From Paenibacillus popilliae ATCC 14706 (GTDB taxonomy: Bacteria > Bacillota > Bacilli > Paenibacillales > Paenibacillaceae), in contig NZ_BALG01000133.1 in NCBI RefSeq assembly GCF_000315235.1, positions 62,001 to 126,000 of the forward strand: 64,000 nucleotides of DNA, given 5' to 3'. Below are positions 28,438 to 38,256 of this stretch, piece after piece; position 1 is the first letter of the stretch; each line of letters opens with the position of its first letter. The notes under the pieces were generated by a model that had not been told where the DNA came from, searched no databases, and saw only the letters and a program-made list of their open reading frames with translations. The position numbers were made by a program, and so were the translations under genes.

Positions 28438-28598
28438 GCCGCATGGCTTATGATGAATTTGAGTGCTGCGGCCCGGACGTAGCGGGAGAGGAAGCATAAG
28501 ACGGCCTGCGCCGTTCTTGGCTTCCTTTTCGCTATTCGGGATGCGAATGGCGGCGAGGAAGAGAAGTATCAATCTACGGGTGAAGAGAGGCTGGTAGG

Positions 28599-29288
28599 AT
28601 GACGCGTTCAACGATTATGGTCGTGGATGACGATGAGAAAATTACATCCATGCTGAGGCGTGGCTTGGTGTTCGAAGGCTATGAGGTCCGGACGGCAGTG
28701 AATGGCAGCGAGGGCTTGCGCGAGATGATGATCCGCGAGCCCGATTTGCTGATCCTGGACGTGATGATGCCTGAGGTGGACGGCTGGGAGGTATGCCGCA
28801 GGCTGCGGGAAGTGGGCAGCAGCGTGCCGGTGCTGATGCTGACCGCGAAGGATGAGGTGCAGGACCGGGTACACGGGCTCGATATCGGAGCGGACGATTA
28901 TCTCGTTAAGCCGTTCGCGCTGGAGGAACTTCTGGCCCGCGTGCGCGCCCTGCTGCGTCGCCGGGCCGAGGGCGAGGGCGGGACGCACCGCTTGACGTTC
29001 GAGGATGTCGTGCTTGATCTGCATACCCGCGAAGTGCTTCGCGACGGCAAGCCGATCGAGCTGACGGCGAAGGAGTTCGAGCTGCTCCATCTGTTCATGC
29101 AGAATCCGAAGCGGGTGCTGCCGCGCGACGTCATTATGGAGAAAATATGGGGCTATGACTACAGCGGAGAATCGAATGTGCTTGAGGTGTATATCGCCAT
29201 GCTGCGCCAGAAGACGGAAGAACATGGAGGAAAGCGTATCATCCAGACGATTCGGGGAACGGGCTACGTCTTGAGAGGGGATCATTAA
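28599..29288 (+). CDS. OmpR-family response regulator (CssR-like by context)
   Basis: A 229-residue regulator with receiver domain (VVDDDEK; Asp in LLILDVMMPEVDG; MLTAKD; YLVKPF) and winged-helix output (LTAKEFELLHLFMQ...SNVLEVYIAMLRQKTEE...TIRGTGYVLRG). Its stop overlaps the kinase start by one base (TAATG). Control of htrA and secretion stress is inferred from position only. The ribosome binding site is weak (GAGAGG 12 bases upstream). Confidence 0.88.
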   Translation: MTRSTIMVVDDDEKITSMLRRGLVFEGYEVRTAVNGSEGLREMMIREPDLLILDVMMPEVDGWEVCRRLREVGSSVPVLMLTAKDEVQDRVHGLDIGADDYLVKPFALEELLARVRALLRRRAEGEGGTHRLTFEDVVLDLHTREVLRDGKPIELTAKEFELLHLFMQNPKRVLPRDVIMEKIWGYDYSGESNVLEVYIAMLRQKTEEHGGKRIIQTIRGTGYVLRGDH

Positions 29289-30775
29289 TGTCAATTCGGC
29301 TGCGGCTTACGGTATGGTATTCCGTTCTGCTCTCGTTTACATTGCTATTATTCGGAATCACCATCTACACCTTTGTCGAGTACTACACATATACGGACAT
29401 TAAGTCTCGGATTGAGAATCAGGTCAAACAGTTGAAGGTGCGGCCGATCATCGATCTGCAGAACGGCTTCGACTTCGATGTCCCTAGATCCGATGTCCAG
29501 CGGCTGGAAGATGCCGAGCTATACATTCAGATTATCAACTTCCGCAACCAAACGCAGCGCATGTCGCCGAACCTGTCGAAGCTCGGTTCGGAGCTCGGTC
29601 TCAATATACCGATGCCGCAGAAGGCGTCGCAGATCCAAGAAGGCTACCGCAAAGTCGAAGTTAACGGCCGTGAATTTCTCGTCTATGAAAGTGCGATCAT
29701 GCTGGGCGACCAGGTTGAGGACACCTTCGGTGCCTTCCAGGTATTCGCCTTCACCGGGCGTGAAGCCTTATTCACCAAAGGGCTGCGCAGCATCCTTTTC
29801 ATTGCGTCGATGGTCACGATCGTGCTTGCATTCTCGCTCGGCCTGTTCCTAGCTCAGAAATCGCTGCGGCCGATCGAGAATATCATCCGGGCCACGGACC
29901 GGATTCAGAAGGGGGCCGACCTTAGTGTTCGTATCCCGCGCGAAGGTCCGCCAGACGACGAGATCGGGCAGATCACCGACCGGATCAACAGCATGCTGGG
30001 CCGGATGGAGACGTTCTATAACGAGTTGGACGAGGCCTATCGGGCTCAGCGCCGGTTCGTATCCGATGCGTCCCATGAGCTGCGGACGCCGCTGACGACG
30101 ATTCGCGGCAATGTCGATCTGCTTCAGAAAATGTGGATGCAGCAGCAGGATCCGAATCAGATGAGCCAGAGCGAGCGGGAACTGATGTCGCTGGAAGCGT
30201 TGCGCGATATCGCGGGCGAGTCACAGCGCATGAGCCATCTCGTCAATGATTTGCTGTCGCTCGCTCGCGCTGATGCCGGCTATGCGATGAGCAAGGTGCT
30301 CGTCGAGCTGAAGCCGATGGTCGAGGAGGTCGTGCGCCGGGCACAGTTCCTGCCGCGCAAGGCCGAATGGGAACTAGGCAATATCGAGGTGCTCGAGGAT
30401 TTGTACGTGTACGGCAACAAAGATTATTTACAGCAGATGCTGTTTATTTTCATTGAGAATGCGTTCAAATATACCTCGGAAGGCAAGGTCCGGCTTACGG
30501 CTGCGCGGCAGGAAAACCAGATTGGACTGAAGGTGGACGATACGGGGATCGGCATGAACGAGAAGGAAGTACCGTACATCTTCGAACGCTTTTATCGAGC
30601 CGACGTGTCGCGCGGCGTCACATCGGGTACCGGACTGGGGCTGGCGATTGCCAAATGGATTATTGATGAGCACCGGGGTTCGGTTGAGGTCGTCACGAAG
30701 CCGGGCGAAGGAACGTCGTTCATCGTGTGGCTGCCGCTGGCTACGGTCGACGGAAGCGAAGATTATCCGGTATAA
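29288..30775 (+). CDS. Sensor histidine kinase (CssS-like by context)
   Basis: A 495-residue kinase. First helix about 10-30, an external sensor domain of about 125 residues, second helix near 168-192 ([20 protein letters not shown]), HAMP ([19 protein letters not shown]), phosphoacceptor His in [16 protein letters not shown], and HATPase with [18 protein letters not shown] and GTGLGLAI. It is co-transcribed with the regulator and probably paired with the HtrA protease gene upstream. Confidence 0.9.
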   Translation: MSIRLRLTVWYSVLLSFTLLLFGITIYTFVEYYTYTDIKSRIENQVKQLKVRPIIDLQNGFDFDVPRSDVQRLEDAELYIQIINFRNQTQRMSPNLSKLGSELGLNIPMPQKASQIQEGYRKVEVNGREFLVYESAIMLGDQVEDTFGAFQVFAFTGREALFTKGLRSILFIASMVTIVLAFSLGLFLAQKSLRPIENIIRATDRIQKGADLSVRIPREGPPDDEIGQITDRINSMLGRMETFYNELDEAYRAQRRFVSDASHELRTPLTTIRGNVDLLQKMWMQQQDPNQMSQSERELMSLEALRDIAGESQRMSHLVNDLLSLARADAGYAMSKVLVELKPMVEEVVRRAQFLPRKAEWELGNIEVLEDLYVYGNKDYLQQMLFIFIENAFKYTSEGKVRLTAARQENQIGLKVDDTGIGMNEKEVPYIFERFYRADVSRGVTSGTGLGLAIAKWIIDEHRGSVEVVTKPGEGTSFIVWLPLATVDGSEDYPV

Positions 30776-30824
30776 TAGAGGAGCGGATGTCAAGCGCAGT
30801 GATAATGAGGAGGCAGGTGTACCG

Positions 30825-31775
30825 ATGGAAGTTAGGAAAATTACACCGCGCGGCTATTGCTATGGCGTCGTGGATGCGATGGTGCTGGCACAACAGACGG
30901 CGCGCAATTTGGATTTGCCCCGTCCGATATATATATTAGGGATGATCGTTCATAACCGTCACGTAACGGATGCCTTCGAGGGCGAAGGCATCGTTACGCT
31001 CGATGGGGCGAACCGCTTGGATATTCTGGATCAGATCGATTCCGGGACGGTAATATTTACGGCACACGGCGTATCCCCAGAAGTGCGGAAGAAGGCGCGG
31101 GAGAAGGGGCTGACCACCGTGGATGCGACATGTCCCGATGTCACGCGGACGCATGATCTGCTTCGGGAAAAGACGGCTGAGGGCTATGAGATTATTTATA
31201 TCGGCAAAAAAGGGCATCCTGAACCGGAAGGAGCCATCGGCGTGGCTCCAGACAAGGTGCATCTGATCGAGACGGAAGCCGAGATCGCCGATTTGAAGGT
31301 AGGCACGGATCGTCTGGTTATTACGAATCAGACGACGATGAGCCAGTGGGATATCAAGCATATTATGAATCGGCTCATCGCCCGATTCCCGACGGCGGAG
31401 ATTCATAACGAGATCTGTATGGCGACGCAGGAGAGACAGGCGGCGGTAGCCGAGCAGGCCAAAGGTTGCGACCTCGTCATCGTCGTGGGTGATCCGAGGA
31501 GTAACAACTCGAATCGGCTGGCTCAGGTGGCGGAGGAGATTGCCGACGTGCGAGCCTTCCGCATCTCCGATCTGTCGGAATTGAAGCGGGAATGGCTCGA
31601 TGGGGTCCGGATCGTCGGCGTGACCTCCGGCGCTTCAACGCCGACGCCGATTACGAAGGAAGTCGTCGCTTATTTGGAGCAGTATGACGAGAACAATCCG
31701 GAGACATGGGAATTGAAGCGGACCGTGAACATGAAGAAGCTGCTTCCGGTCATCCGCGAGAAGTCGAAGTCATAA
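30825..31775 (+). CDS. ispH: 4-hydroxy-3-methylbut-2-enyl diphosphate reductase
   Basis: A 316-residue iron-sulfur enzyme of the MEP pathway. It makes isopentenyl and dimethylallyl diphosphate. The three cluster cysteines are in [13 protein letters not shown] and NEICMAT. Substrate-binding His residues are in MIVHNRHV and TAHGVSP. Start ATG 30825 follows GAGGAGG (30807-30813); a longer frame into the kinase gene is rejected. Confidence 0.95.
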   Translation: MEVRKITPRGYCYGVVDAMVLAQQTARNLDLPRPIYILGMIVHNRHVTDAFEGEGIVTLDGANRLDILDQIDSGTVIFTAHGVSPEVRKKAREKGLTTVDATCPDVTRTHDLLREKTAEGYEIIYIGKKGHPEPEGAIGVAPDKVHLIETEAEIADLKVGTDRLVITNQTTMSQWDIKHIMNRLIARFPTAEIHNEICMATQERQAAVAEQAKGCDLVIVVGDPRSNNSNRLAQVAEEIADVRAFRISDLSELKREWLDGVRIVGVTSGASTPTPITKEVVAYLEQYDENNPETWELKRTVNMKKLLPVIREKSKS

Positions 31776-31946
31776 CAAGGGCCGCCATTCATCGAGCGGG
31801 GACGCTGTCGTCAATGAGCGGGTAGCCGCCAATCTGCTGCGCGAACTGGAGCAGCTCGCCCCGCTGTGCGGTAAGACCTTCAATATGAAGAAAATGGAGT
31901 CGGTCCATTTCGCGACATGGGTCAAGTAGACATATTGCAGAAGTAC

Positions 31947-31980
31947 AGTCTCTTTCTATGAGGAAAGAGGCTTTTTTTTG
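31947..31980 (+). terminator. Probable ispH-distal terminator
   Basis: GTCTCTTTC and GAAAGAGGC form a stem (one G-T type mismatch) around TATGAG, followed by eight T. It lies 170 bases after ispH; the stretch between holds no recognised gene. Confidence 0.7.
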
Positions 31981-32112
31981 CTTTAGCGGCATATGCCTAT
32001 GTGAGCTCGTTAGGTAGCATGCGACGACATGCGCTTTGTCGCCTCAGGGGGGCACAAGAATAAATCAAGTGTATAGGCAAAAGCGGATTTTCTATCGTTC
32101 CCCATCATTTAG

Positions 32113-32129
32113 TGTAATAAAAACTAACA
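32113..32129. promoter_or_regulatory. GlnR/TnrA binding site upstream of glnA
   Basis: TGTAATAAAAACTAACA matches the nitrogen-regulator consensus TGTNA-N7-TNACA at every fixed position. It lies 29 bases upstream of the -35 box of the glutamine synthetase promoter, a position compatible with activation or repression by GlnR or TnrA. Confidence 0.75.
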
Positions 32130-32157
32130 TAATATATAAAAATACCTCACATATATA

Positions 32158-32187
32158 TTGACGAGATTTCTCTGCAGCGCTTATAAT
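32158..32187 (+). promoter_or_regulatory. glnA promoter
   Basis: TTGACG (32158-32163), an 18-base spacer and TATAAT (32182-32187), about 77 bases before the glnA start. Confidence 0.7.
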
Positions 32188-32263
32188 GACAACAACTTCA
32201 TATTGAAAGTGGAACAATGAATGCGTGATGAACGTGTATTGTTCGGAAATGGGAGGAATCATC

Positions 32264-33688
32264 ATGTCGACAAATCCAGCTTTGATAGTTATTCAGGAGA
32301 AAAAAATTCAATATGTAGATTTTCGCTTTGTTGATTTGGTCGGTCGGGCACATCATATTACTCTTCCCGCTTCAGAGGTGGATAAGAGCACGTTCACGAA
32401 CGGAGTTGCATTCGACGGTTCCTCCATCAAAGGGTTCCGCGGAATTGAAGAATCTGACATGGTGATGATGCCGGATGCGAACTCCTGCTACGTCGATCCG
32501 TTCACGGCGCATCCGACGCTCATTGTCATGTGCGATATTTTTACACCGGATGGCGAACGCTATCATCGCGATCCGCGCAGCATCGCCCAGAAGGCGGAAG
32601 CGTATTTGCAAACGTCCAGGGTCGGTACGGCTGCATTCTTCGCTCCGGAGTCAGAGTTCTTTGTCTTCGATGAGGTGCGTTACGAGAATACGGTGAACCG
32701 CTCCTCCTTCTATGTCGACGCGGTAGAGGCGTCCTGGAATACGAATCGCGAGGAGGCCGGCGGCAACTTGGGGGGCAAAATTCCGCCAAAGGGTGGATAC
32801 GTGCCGGTCGCGCCAGTCGATACGCAGCAAGACATCCGCAGCGAGATGTGCCGCCTGCTTCAGGATTGCGGCATTCGCGTCGAACGCCACCACCATGAGG
32901 TGGCGACGGCGGGGCAAGGGGAGATTAACTTCCGCTTCGATACGTTGACGGCCACGGCCGACAATCTGATGAAATATAAATATATCGTCCATAATACGGC
33001 ACGGCAGTTCGGCAAGGCGGCCACCTTCATGCCGAAGCCGCTGTTCGGGGATAACGGTAGCGGGATGCATGTGCATCAATCGATATTCAACGGCGATACG
33101 CCGCTGTTCTATAAGAAGGGCGGGTACGCTAATCTAAGCGAGATGGCGCTTCATTATATCGGCGGGATTCTGCATCACGCGCCTGCGCTTATCGCCTTGA
33201 CGAACCCGAGCACGAACTCGTTCAAGCGGCTCGTCCCTGGCTACGAAGCTCCGGTCAATCTGGTCTTCTCCAAAGGCAACCGTTCCGCCGCGATTCGCAT
33301 CCCGGTGGCCGCCGTCACGCCGAAGGGCTGCCGCATCGAGTTCCGCACGCCGGATTCGACAGCAAATCCATACCTGGCGTTTGCGGCAATGCTGATGGCA
33401 GGGATGGACGGAATCAAGCGCAAGATCGATCCGACCGTTGCCGGCTTCGGTCCGTATGACTGCAATCTATATGAGCTGTCTGAGGCGGAGAAGCTTGACA
33501 TTCGCCGCGTTCCGGTTACGATGGAAGAGGCGCTCGACGCATTGGTGGCGGACCATGAATTTTTGCTCGAAGGCGGCGTATTCACCCGCGAGTTCATCGA
33601 CAATTATGTCAGCATCAAGCGGGAGGAAGCCCAATCCGTTGCGATCCGCATTCATCCGCAGGAATACAGCCTTTATTTCGACTGCTAA
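32264..33688 (+). CDS. glnA: Glutamine synthetase, type I (beta-like length)
   Basis: A 474-residue enzyme that makes glutamine from glutamate, ammonia and ATP. Motifs: FDGSSIKGF, the metal ligands in APESEFFVFD, the ATP-binding KPLFGDNGSGMHVHQS and NRSAAIRIP. At 474 residues it is longer than the 444-residue GlnA of Bacillus. It contains the extra segment (about 140-165, KIPPKGGYVPV region) found in GSI-beta, and a Tyr at NLYEL, where GSI-beta enzymes are adenylylated. No glnR gene adjoins it. The ATG at 32264 follows GGGAGGAAT; upstream ATGs lack such a signal. Confidence 0.92.
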   Translation: MSTNPALIVIQEKKIQYVDFRFVDLVGRAHHITLPASEVDKSTFTNGVAFDGSSIKGFRGIEESDMVMMPDANSCYVDPFTAHPTLIVMCDIFTPDGERYHRDPRSIAQKAEAYLQTSRVGTAAFFAPESEFFVFDEVRYENTVNRSSFYVDAVEASWNTNREEAGGNLGGKIPPKGGYVPVAPVDTQQDIRSEMCRLLQDCGIRVERHHHEVATAGQGEINFRFDTLTATADNLMKYKYIVHNTARQFGKAATFMPKPLFGDNGSGMHVHQSIFNGDTPLFYKKGGYANLSEMALHYIGGILHHAPALIALTNPSTNSFKRLVPGYEAPVNLVFSKGNRSAAIRIPVAAVTPKGCRIEFRTPDSTANPYLAFAAMLMAGMDGIKRKIDPTVAGFGPYDCNLYELSEAEKLDIRRVPVTMEEALDALVADHEFLLEGGVFTREFIDNYVSIKREEAQSVAIRIHPQEYSLYFDC

Positions 33689-33946
33689 TCAAATAGATGT
33701 TTGGTTCCTCCGCATCCAGGTTAGATGGGGGGGATTTTTTTATTTACGTGACAATGATCAATGGTTCTATGTCGATCTAGCAGAGCGGACAGCGATCGAT
33801 CACGTTGTCATTCGCTGCAGACGCCAACCGAGGATGCTCGAGATGCGTAGACTTTTTTGCGTTATCTCCTTGAAGTGAACATCAATTGCTGCTATGATTA
33901 TCGACAAAATATTGGAAATACAAAAACACGAAGGTGGGGGAAATGG

Positions 33947-35041
33947 ATGGAACAACATCAACGTGCGTACAATTTCAATGCCGGTCCAGCAGCTTTGCCA
34001 TTGGAAGTAATGGAGCGAGCCCAGTCCGAATTCATTGATTTTCAGGGCCATGGCATGTCCATTATGGAAATGTCGCACCGCGGCGCCGTCTACGAACAGG
34101 TTCACAATGAAGCGAAGCAATTATTGAAGGAACTGCTTCATATTCCGGAAGGTTACGACGTGTTGTTCTTGCAGGGAGGAGCGAGCTTGCAATTCGCTAT
34201 GGTGCCGATGAACTTGCTCGCCGAGGGCAAGGTGGGCGCATACGTTCATACCGGCAGCTGGGCCGGCAAGGCGATCAAGGAAGCTGAGCTTATCGGCGAT
34301 ACCCGGGTCATCACCTCGACCGAATCCGATCGCTTTATGCGGATGCCGGCACCGGAGGAGATCGTCGTTCCGGCGAATGCCGCCTATGTTCACCTGACTA
34401 CCAATGAGACGATCGAGGGAACGCAATTCGCCGCTTACCCGGATACAGGCACGGTGCCTCTTATCGCTGATATGTCGAGCGACATTTTGTGCCGTCCGAT
34501 CGACGTGTCGACGTTCGGAATGATATACGCGGGTGCGCAGAAAAATCTCGGGCCGTCCGGCGTTACGGTTGTCATCGCGAAGGAAGAACTGCTAGCGAAT
34601 AGCCCCGCGACGATTCCGACTATGCTTCGTTATAGCATTCATCATGAAAATAATTCCTTACATAATACGCCTTCCTCTTTCTCCATCTATATGGTGAACC
34701 TGGTGCTGCAATGGCTCAAGCAACGCGGCGGATTGCAGCAGGTCGAGCGGGACAATCAGGCGAAGGCGGAGCTGCTGTACGACATCATCGACAACAGCGG
34801 CGATTTCTACTGCGGCTGTGCGGCGCGTGACAGCCGTTCAATGATGAACGTCACCTTCCGGATCGCGGATGAGGGGCTGAAGAAGTGGTTCATCAAGGAA
34901 GCCGAGGAAGCGGGCTTCGTCGGTCTGAAGGGACACCGCAGCGTCGGTGGCTTGCGCGCCTCGATCTATAATGCGGTCCCTTATGCGAGCTGCGAGGCGT
35001 TGGCGCAGTTCATGAAGCAATTCCAACAGAAGAACGGCTAA
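33947..35041 (+). CDS. serC: Phosphoserine aminotransferase
   Basis: A 364-residue PLP enzyme of serine synthesis that interconverts 3-phosphohydroxypyruvate and phosphoserine. It shows the family start YNFNAGPAALPLEVMERAQ, the PLP lysine in YAGAQKNLGPSG and GHRSVGGLRASIYNA near the end. ATG 33947 follows AAGGTGGGGG; the upstream in-frame extension has no ribosome binding site. A strong terminator follows. Confidence 0.95.
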   Translation: MEQHQRAYNFNAGPAALPLEVMERAQSEFIDFQGHGMSIMEMSHRGAVYEQVHNEAKQLLKELLHIPEGYDVLFLQGGASLQFAMVPMNLLAEGKVGAYVHTGSWAGKAIKEAELIGDTRVITSTESDRFMRMPAPEEIVVPANAAYVHLTTNETIEGTQFAAYPDTGTVPLIADMSSDILCRPIDVSTFGMIYAGAQKNLGPSGVTVVIAKEELLANSPATIPTMLRYSIHHENNSLHNTPSSFSIYMVNLVLQWLKQRGGLQQVERDNQAKAELLYDIIDNSGDFYCGCAARDSRSMMNVTFRIADEGLKKWFIKEAEEAGFVGLKGHRSVGGLRASIYNAVPYASCEALAQFMKQFQQKNG

Positions 35042-35055
35042 AACAAGAATTGATG

Positions 35056-35086
35056 ACGCCCCGCGAGGCTTTTTCGCGGGGCGTTG
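35056..35086 (+). terminator. serC terminator
   Basis: ACGCCCCGCG (35056-35065) pairs perfectly with CGCGGGGCGT (35075-35084), followed by a short TG tail. Confidence 0.8.
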
Positions 35087-35268
35087 TATTTACAGGCAAG
35101 CGGGCGTTAGTACAAAGATTTCCCCCGTCCCTCCAGATCGTTCTCGGCGACACCCCATTCAGCGAAACGGAGCAAGCTCTACCGCTAACCGGTCAAACGT
35201 AAACGAATGTTACATCGCGATTTTTGGCATGATGTTGTATAATGAATTCAGAATGTGAGGTGAACAGA

Positions 35269-35736
35269 ATGGCACTGCATATCGTGCTTGTGGAACCGGA
35301 GATTCCAGCCAATACTGGCAACATCGCCCGCACCTGTGCCGCGACAGGAACCCACCTGCATCTTGTGCGGCCGCTGGGCTTCCGTACGGATGACGCGACA
35401 TTGAGGCGCGCTGGTCTGGATTATTGGTACGCTGTCCATATCCAATATCATGATTCGTTCCAAGAGGTACTGGATCAATACGCGGATTCGCGTTTTTTTT
35501 ATGCCACGACCAAGGCGGACAAATGCTACAGTGATTTCTCGTTCCAGAACGGTGACTTCCTCATCTTCGGCAAAGAGACAAAAGGGCTGCCTCCCGAGTT
35601 GATCGAAGAGAACCGTGAAACGTGCATGCGCATGCCGATGACTGACAAGGTCCGCTCGCTTAATTTGTCGAATTCGGCCGCGATCATTGTCTATGAAGCG
35701 CTGCGCCAGCTCGATTTTCCCGGCCTGATCAAATAG
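35269..35736 (+). CDS. trmL: tRNA (cytidine(34)-2'-O)-methyltransferase
   Basis: A 155-residue SPOUT methyltransferase that modifies the wobble base of tRNA-Leu in its known relatives. Motifs: VLVEPEIPANTGNIARTCAA at the N-terminus, LIFGKETKGLP, and the knot-forming MTDKVRSLNLSNSAAIIVYEALR at the end. ATG 35269 follows GAGGTGA. It is monocistronic. Confidence 0.93.
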   Translation: MALHIVLVEPEIPANTGNIARTCAATGTHLHLVRPLGFRTDDATLRRAGLDYWYAVHIQYHDSFQEVLDQYADSRFFYATTKADKCYSDFSFQNGDFLIFGKETKGLPPELIEENRETCMRMPMTDKVRSLNLSNSAAIIVYEALRQLDFPGLIK

Positions 35737-35985
35737 GCGGCAATGGAGAATTTGAAGGAGATATGCCAAGATATGCTCAGGTTGATGCGCGCCTGCATTG
35801 CCCGCCAGTAGCGGCATGCGGCATACTTTTCTACAGGGACATATAGACATTAGAAGAACAGAATAGATAAAAACGAAATTGATTGACATTTTTCAGCAGG
35901 AATTTCGTCTATCGTATCGAAGTAATAGAAGCAGAGTTTTCTAAGGGTAAATCATAAGGAAGTATGTACAAGAGGGGTGGAATAG

Positions 35986-36234
35986 ATGAAACCTGCCGGA
36001 GTAGTCCGTAAAGTCGATCAACTGGGACGTATTGTGCTGCCCAAATCATTGAGAAAACGTTACCAGATGAACGAGGGGGATCCTGTCGAAATTTTGGTGC
36101 AAGGCGACCATATTATTTTGGAGCGGTACCGTCCGAAGTGCGTATTCTGCGGGTCCATGGATGGAGTCGTTGAATTCAAGGAACGATACATATGTTCTCT
36201 ATGCATGAATGAGATGGCGCATCTCACTCGCTAG
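35986..36234 (+). CDS. AbrB/Abh-type transition-state regulator with CxxC pairs
   Basis: An 82-residue DNA-binding protein. The N-terminal swapped-hairpin AbrB domain (GVVRKVDQLGRIVLPKSLRK...EILVQGDHIILERY) is followed by two CxxC pairs (CVFC and CSLC), perhaps a zinc knuckle, in place of the usual Abh C-domain. AbrB-type proteins repress stationary-phase genes during growth. A related protein is encoded in the prophage (62484-62732). ATG 35986 follows AGGGGTGG. Confidence 0.85.
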   Translation: MKPAGVVRKVDQLGRIVLPKSLRKRYQMNEGDPVEILVQGDHIILERYRPKCVFCGSMDGVVEFKERYICSLCMNEMAHLTR

Positions 36235-36241
36235 CCAGGCC

Positions 36242-36271
36242 AAGAAGCATCGCAAGATGCTTCTTTTTTTT
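36242..36271 (+). terminator. Terminator of the AbrB-type gene
   Basis: AAGAAGCAT pairs with ATGCTTCTT around CGCAAG, followed by a T-run. Confidence 0.88.
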
Positions 36272-36292
36272 GCGCAAATTGCGCCATACACG

Positions 36293-36326
36293 AGAAAAAG
36301 CTCCCCTGCGTCCGGGAAGCTTTTTC
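36293..36326. terminator. Terminator serving the small minus-strand gene
   Basis: GAAAAAGCT pairs with AGCTTTTTC, with partly paired CCCC/GGG inside. On the minus strand it lies directly after the 32-codon gene and ends in a T-run. Confidence 0.7.
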
Positions 36327-36330
36327 GCCT

Positions 36331-36429
36331 TTATAAGCCATTGGTCTTATCGTCGTTATAACCTGCTGTTAACATAGCTGTCAAGAACATGGCCATCACG
36401 AGCACGATAATCCAGAACGTCGTCGTCAT
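36331..36429 (-). CDS. 32-residue single-pass membrane peptide
   Basis: Reading on the minus strand from ATG 36429: a short polar start (MTTTF), one hydrophobic helix (WIIVLVMAMFLTAMLTAGY) and a charged tail (NDDKTNGL). GGAGGTGG lies 9 bases upstream and a terminator hairpin lies just after the stop, so a complete small gene is framed by proper signals. No family was recognised. Small proteins of this kind often act as subunits or modulators of membrane complexes; no partner is evident here. Confidence 0.6.
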   Translation of the reverse strand: MTTTFWIIVLVMAMFLTAMLTAGYNDDKTNGL

Positions 36430-36542
36430 GGTACGCCCACCTCCATTGATCTAGCCTCATTATAACCAAGACATGCTAAAAAAGAAATGATAAACGCGAA
36501 AAATCGCACGGTGTGACAAACGCATTCTGTGGTAATGCATGT

Positions 36543-37604
36543 TTATTTGAAAAACAAAAAGTGAGTTGGCACCGCTCGAAGCTCTCCGTCCGACGGGTTG
36601 TTGACCACCCGGTCGTTGAAGATGAGCGACGAGGAGCCGCCGCCATCAAGATTGTAGGCATTGATGACGCCAAGGTTCGATAGCTTCGCCTGCAGCTCCT
36701 CCAGCTTGGCGCCGGAGCTTCCATTCACAGCATACCCATCCGTGACGAGAATTAATAATTGATCGTCCTTATAATTGCCGATAACGGTGCGCGGAGCCCG
36801 GGAAGATTGCCATTTCTGCGGTATTGCCAGCTTACGACCGTTCTTAAGCAACGCCGGCACGAAGGTGGCCCCGTGCTGAGGCTTCAATGTATCTAATTGC
36901 TCCTTGTCTGAAAATTCGCCGCCAATCAGCTTCCCGCTGACATCGATTCCGACGAACGCCAAGTCTTTGTGGGTCGGTTCGAACGAATTGACATATTCGC
37001 CGTTCATGACAGTCGTGCCGAGCGGATACCGGTTGCCCTTTCCGTCCGCGAACCCGCCGGCATTGATTCCGGCGACGGCGCTGTAGCGCTTGACGGCCTG
37101 CAAGGTCGTCTCGGCCCCACCGTACTTGTCCTTGCCCAGTGTCAGGCGCATGGCCGACGGATCCTTCAGCTTCACCTTCATGGCATAGCCCTGGTAGGTC
37201 GGCTGGTTAATCCGGTACAATTCGGCACACAGCTTGTCACTGTCGATCCGTTCCTGCACGGTGCCAAGCTTGGCCGAGATGCGCTGGTCATAGATTTGCT
37301 CCGGACGCTTCGCCTGCGCGCTGGCTGTGCTAACGATGTCATTCATCGATTGGGTGGTCTGCCGGTACACCACCGACGTCTTCTTTATGGACTCTACCGT
37401 GAAGGAGGCCGTATGCTGCGCTTCATCCAAGCTTATGTACAGCTTCTCGTTCTTGTCCACCCAGCCCGCCGGTTCGGAGGGCTGGGACCAACCCAGTTCT
37501 GCGGTGACGTGCAGCGTGGAAGCCATCATCCAGATCATCATCCCTATGAACGGGGCGGTAACCAGCATGAACAGCCGGTTCATTTGTTTCACTTGTACAT
37601 TCAT
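36543..37604 (-). CDS. Phosphodiester glycosidase (NAGPA-domain) protein
   Basis: A 353-residue protein with an N-terminal membrane anchor (LFMLVTAPFIGMMIWMM) and an external NAGPA domain. Family motifs: SAVAGINAGGF, GTTVMNGEYV and the C-terminal YNLDGGGSSSLIFN. Members cleave sugar-phosphodiester bonds or act in exopolysaccharide metabolism. It starts 15 bases after a coiled-coil membrane protein gene, so the two form an operon. ATG 37604 has GTGAGG 7 bases upstream. Confidence 0.85.
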   Translation of the reverse strand: MNVQVKQMNRLFMLVTAPFIGMMIWMMASTLHVTAELGWSQPSEPAGWVDKNEKLYISLDEAQHTASFTVESIKKTSVVYRQTTQSMNDIVSTASAQAKRPEQIYDQRISAKLGTVQERIDSDKLCAELYRINQPTYQGYAMKVKLKDPSAMRLTLGKDKYGGAETTLQAVKRYSAVAGINAGGFADGKGNRYPLGTTVMNGEYVNSFEPTHKDLAFVGIDVSGKLIGGEFSDKEQLDTLKPQHGATFVPALLKNGRKLAIPQKWQSSRAPRTVIGNYKDDQLLILVTDGYAVNGSSGAKLEELQAKLSNLGVINAYNLDGGGSSSLIFNDRVVNNPSDGELRAVPTHFLFFK

Positions 37605-37619
37605 CGTATCGCCTCACTG

Positions 37620-38030
37620 CTATTTCAAGAGATCCATTTTTTTTCTCAATTCATCCAACTGCTTCTTCACTTCATTCAATTGGGTGTACAGCTTGTTGCT
37701 GTTGTCGGTCTTATCCGACGCATTGTCCTTCGTAAAGGTGAGAAGCTGGTTGAACATGTCCACCTTGCTCTGCATCTGGTCCAGCTTTTTGTTCATGTCG
37801 GCCAACTGCTGCTCGTAGGACTGCTGTACCATTTTCAACTGGGCTTCCGTCTGCTTCTGCAAATCTTGCAGCATTGACTTTTTCATATGATTACTATAGA
37901 AGTAGGTCGCAGTCACGCCAATCCCGATCATGACGACCCAGAAGAGAAGGAACCATTTGGCATTCGAACCGCTAGTCTTCGTTCGAGCGCGACGGGTAGT
38001 CTCGGGAGTGGAATTCGTGGATGGCTGCAT
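37620..38030 (-). CDS. Membrane-anchored coiled-coil protein
   Basis: A 136-residue protein with a basic N-terminus, one membrane helix (WFLLFWVVMIGIGVTATYFY, about 26-45) and a long heptad-rich helix rich in Gln, Lys and Met (about 50-136). No family was recognised. It is the first gene of a pair with the NAGPA-domain glycosidase and could act as its membrane scaffold. The ribosome binding site GAGGTGATT is good. Confidence 0.7.
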   Translation of the reverse strand: MQPSTNSTPETTRRARTKTSGSNAKWFLLFWVVMIGIGVTATYFYSNHMKKSMLQDLQKQTEAQLKMVQQSYEQQLADMNKKLDQMQSKVDMFNQLLTFTKDNASDKTDNSNKLYTQLNEVKKQLDELRKKMDLLK

Positions 38031-38256
38031 AGTCTAATCACCTCGAATGAAGTCGTATCTCGTCAAAACATATACTATTTTAGCATGTATTCTATCACTC
38101 TGGGATAGAATTTTGCAAAAAACATACAAAATAGAAATAGATATAACAAAAAATGATAGATTTCCTCTTAGACAGCACTTCGTGCAATGCCTATCCCATT
38201 GCATAATGTTAATATTGAGTGTATCATTTTTGAAAAACGAGAAAGGGCGATAGCCG

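Noticed and set aside
36969-37877. 302-codon plus-strand frame rich in His, Leu and Arg
   Set aside because: Antisense shadow of the NAGPA glycosidase and the coiled-coil gene; no start signal.
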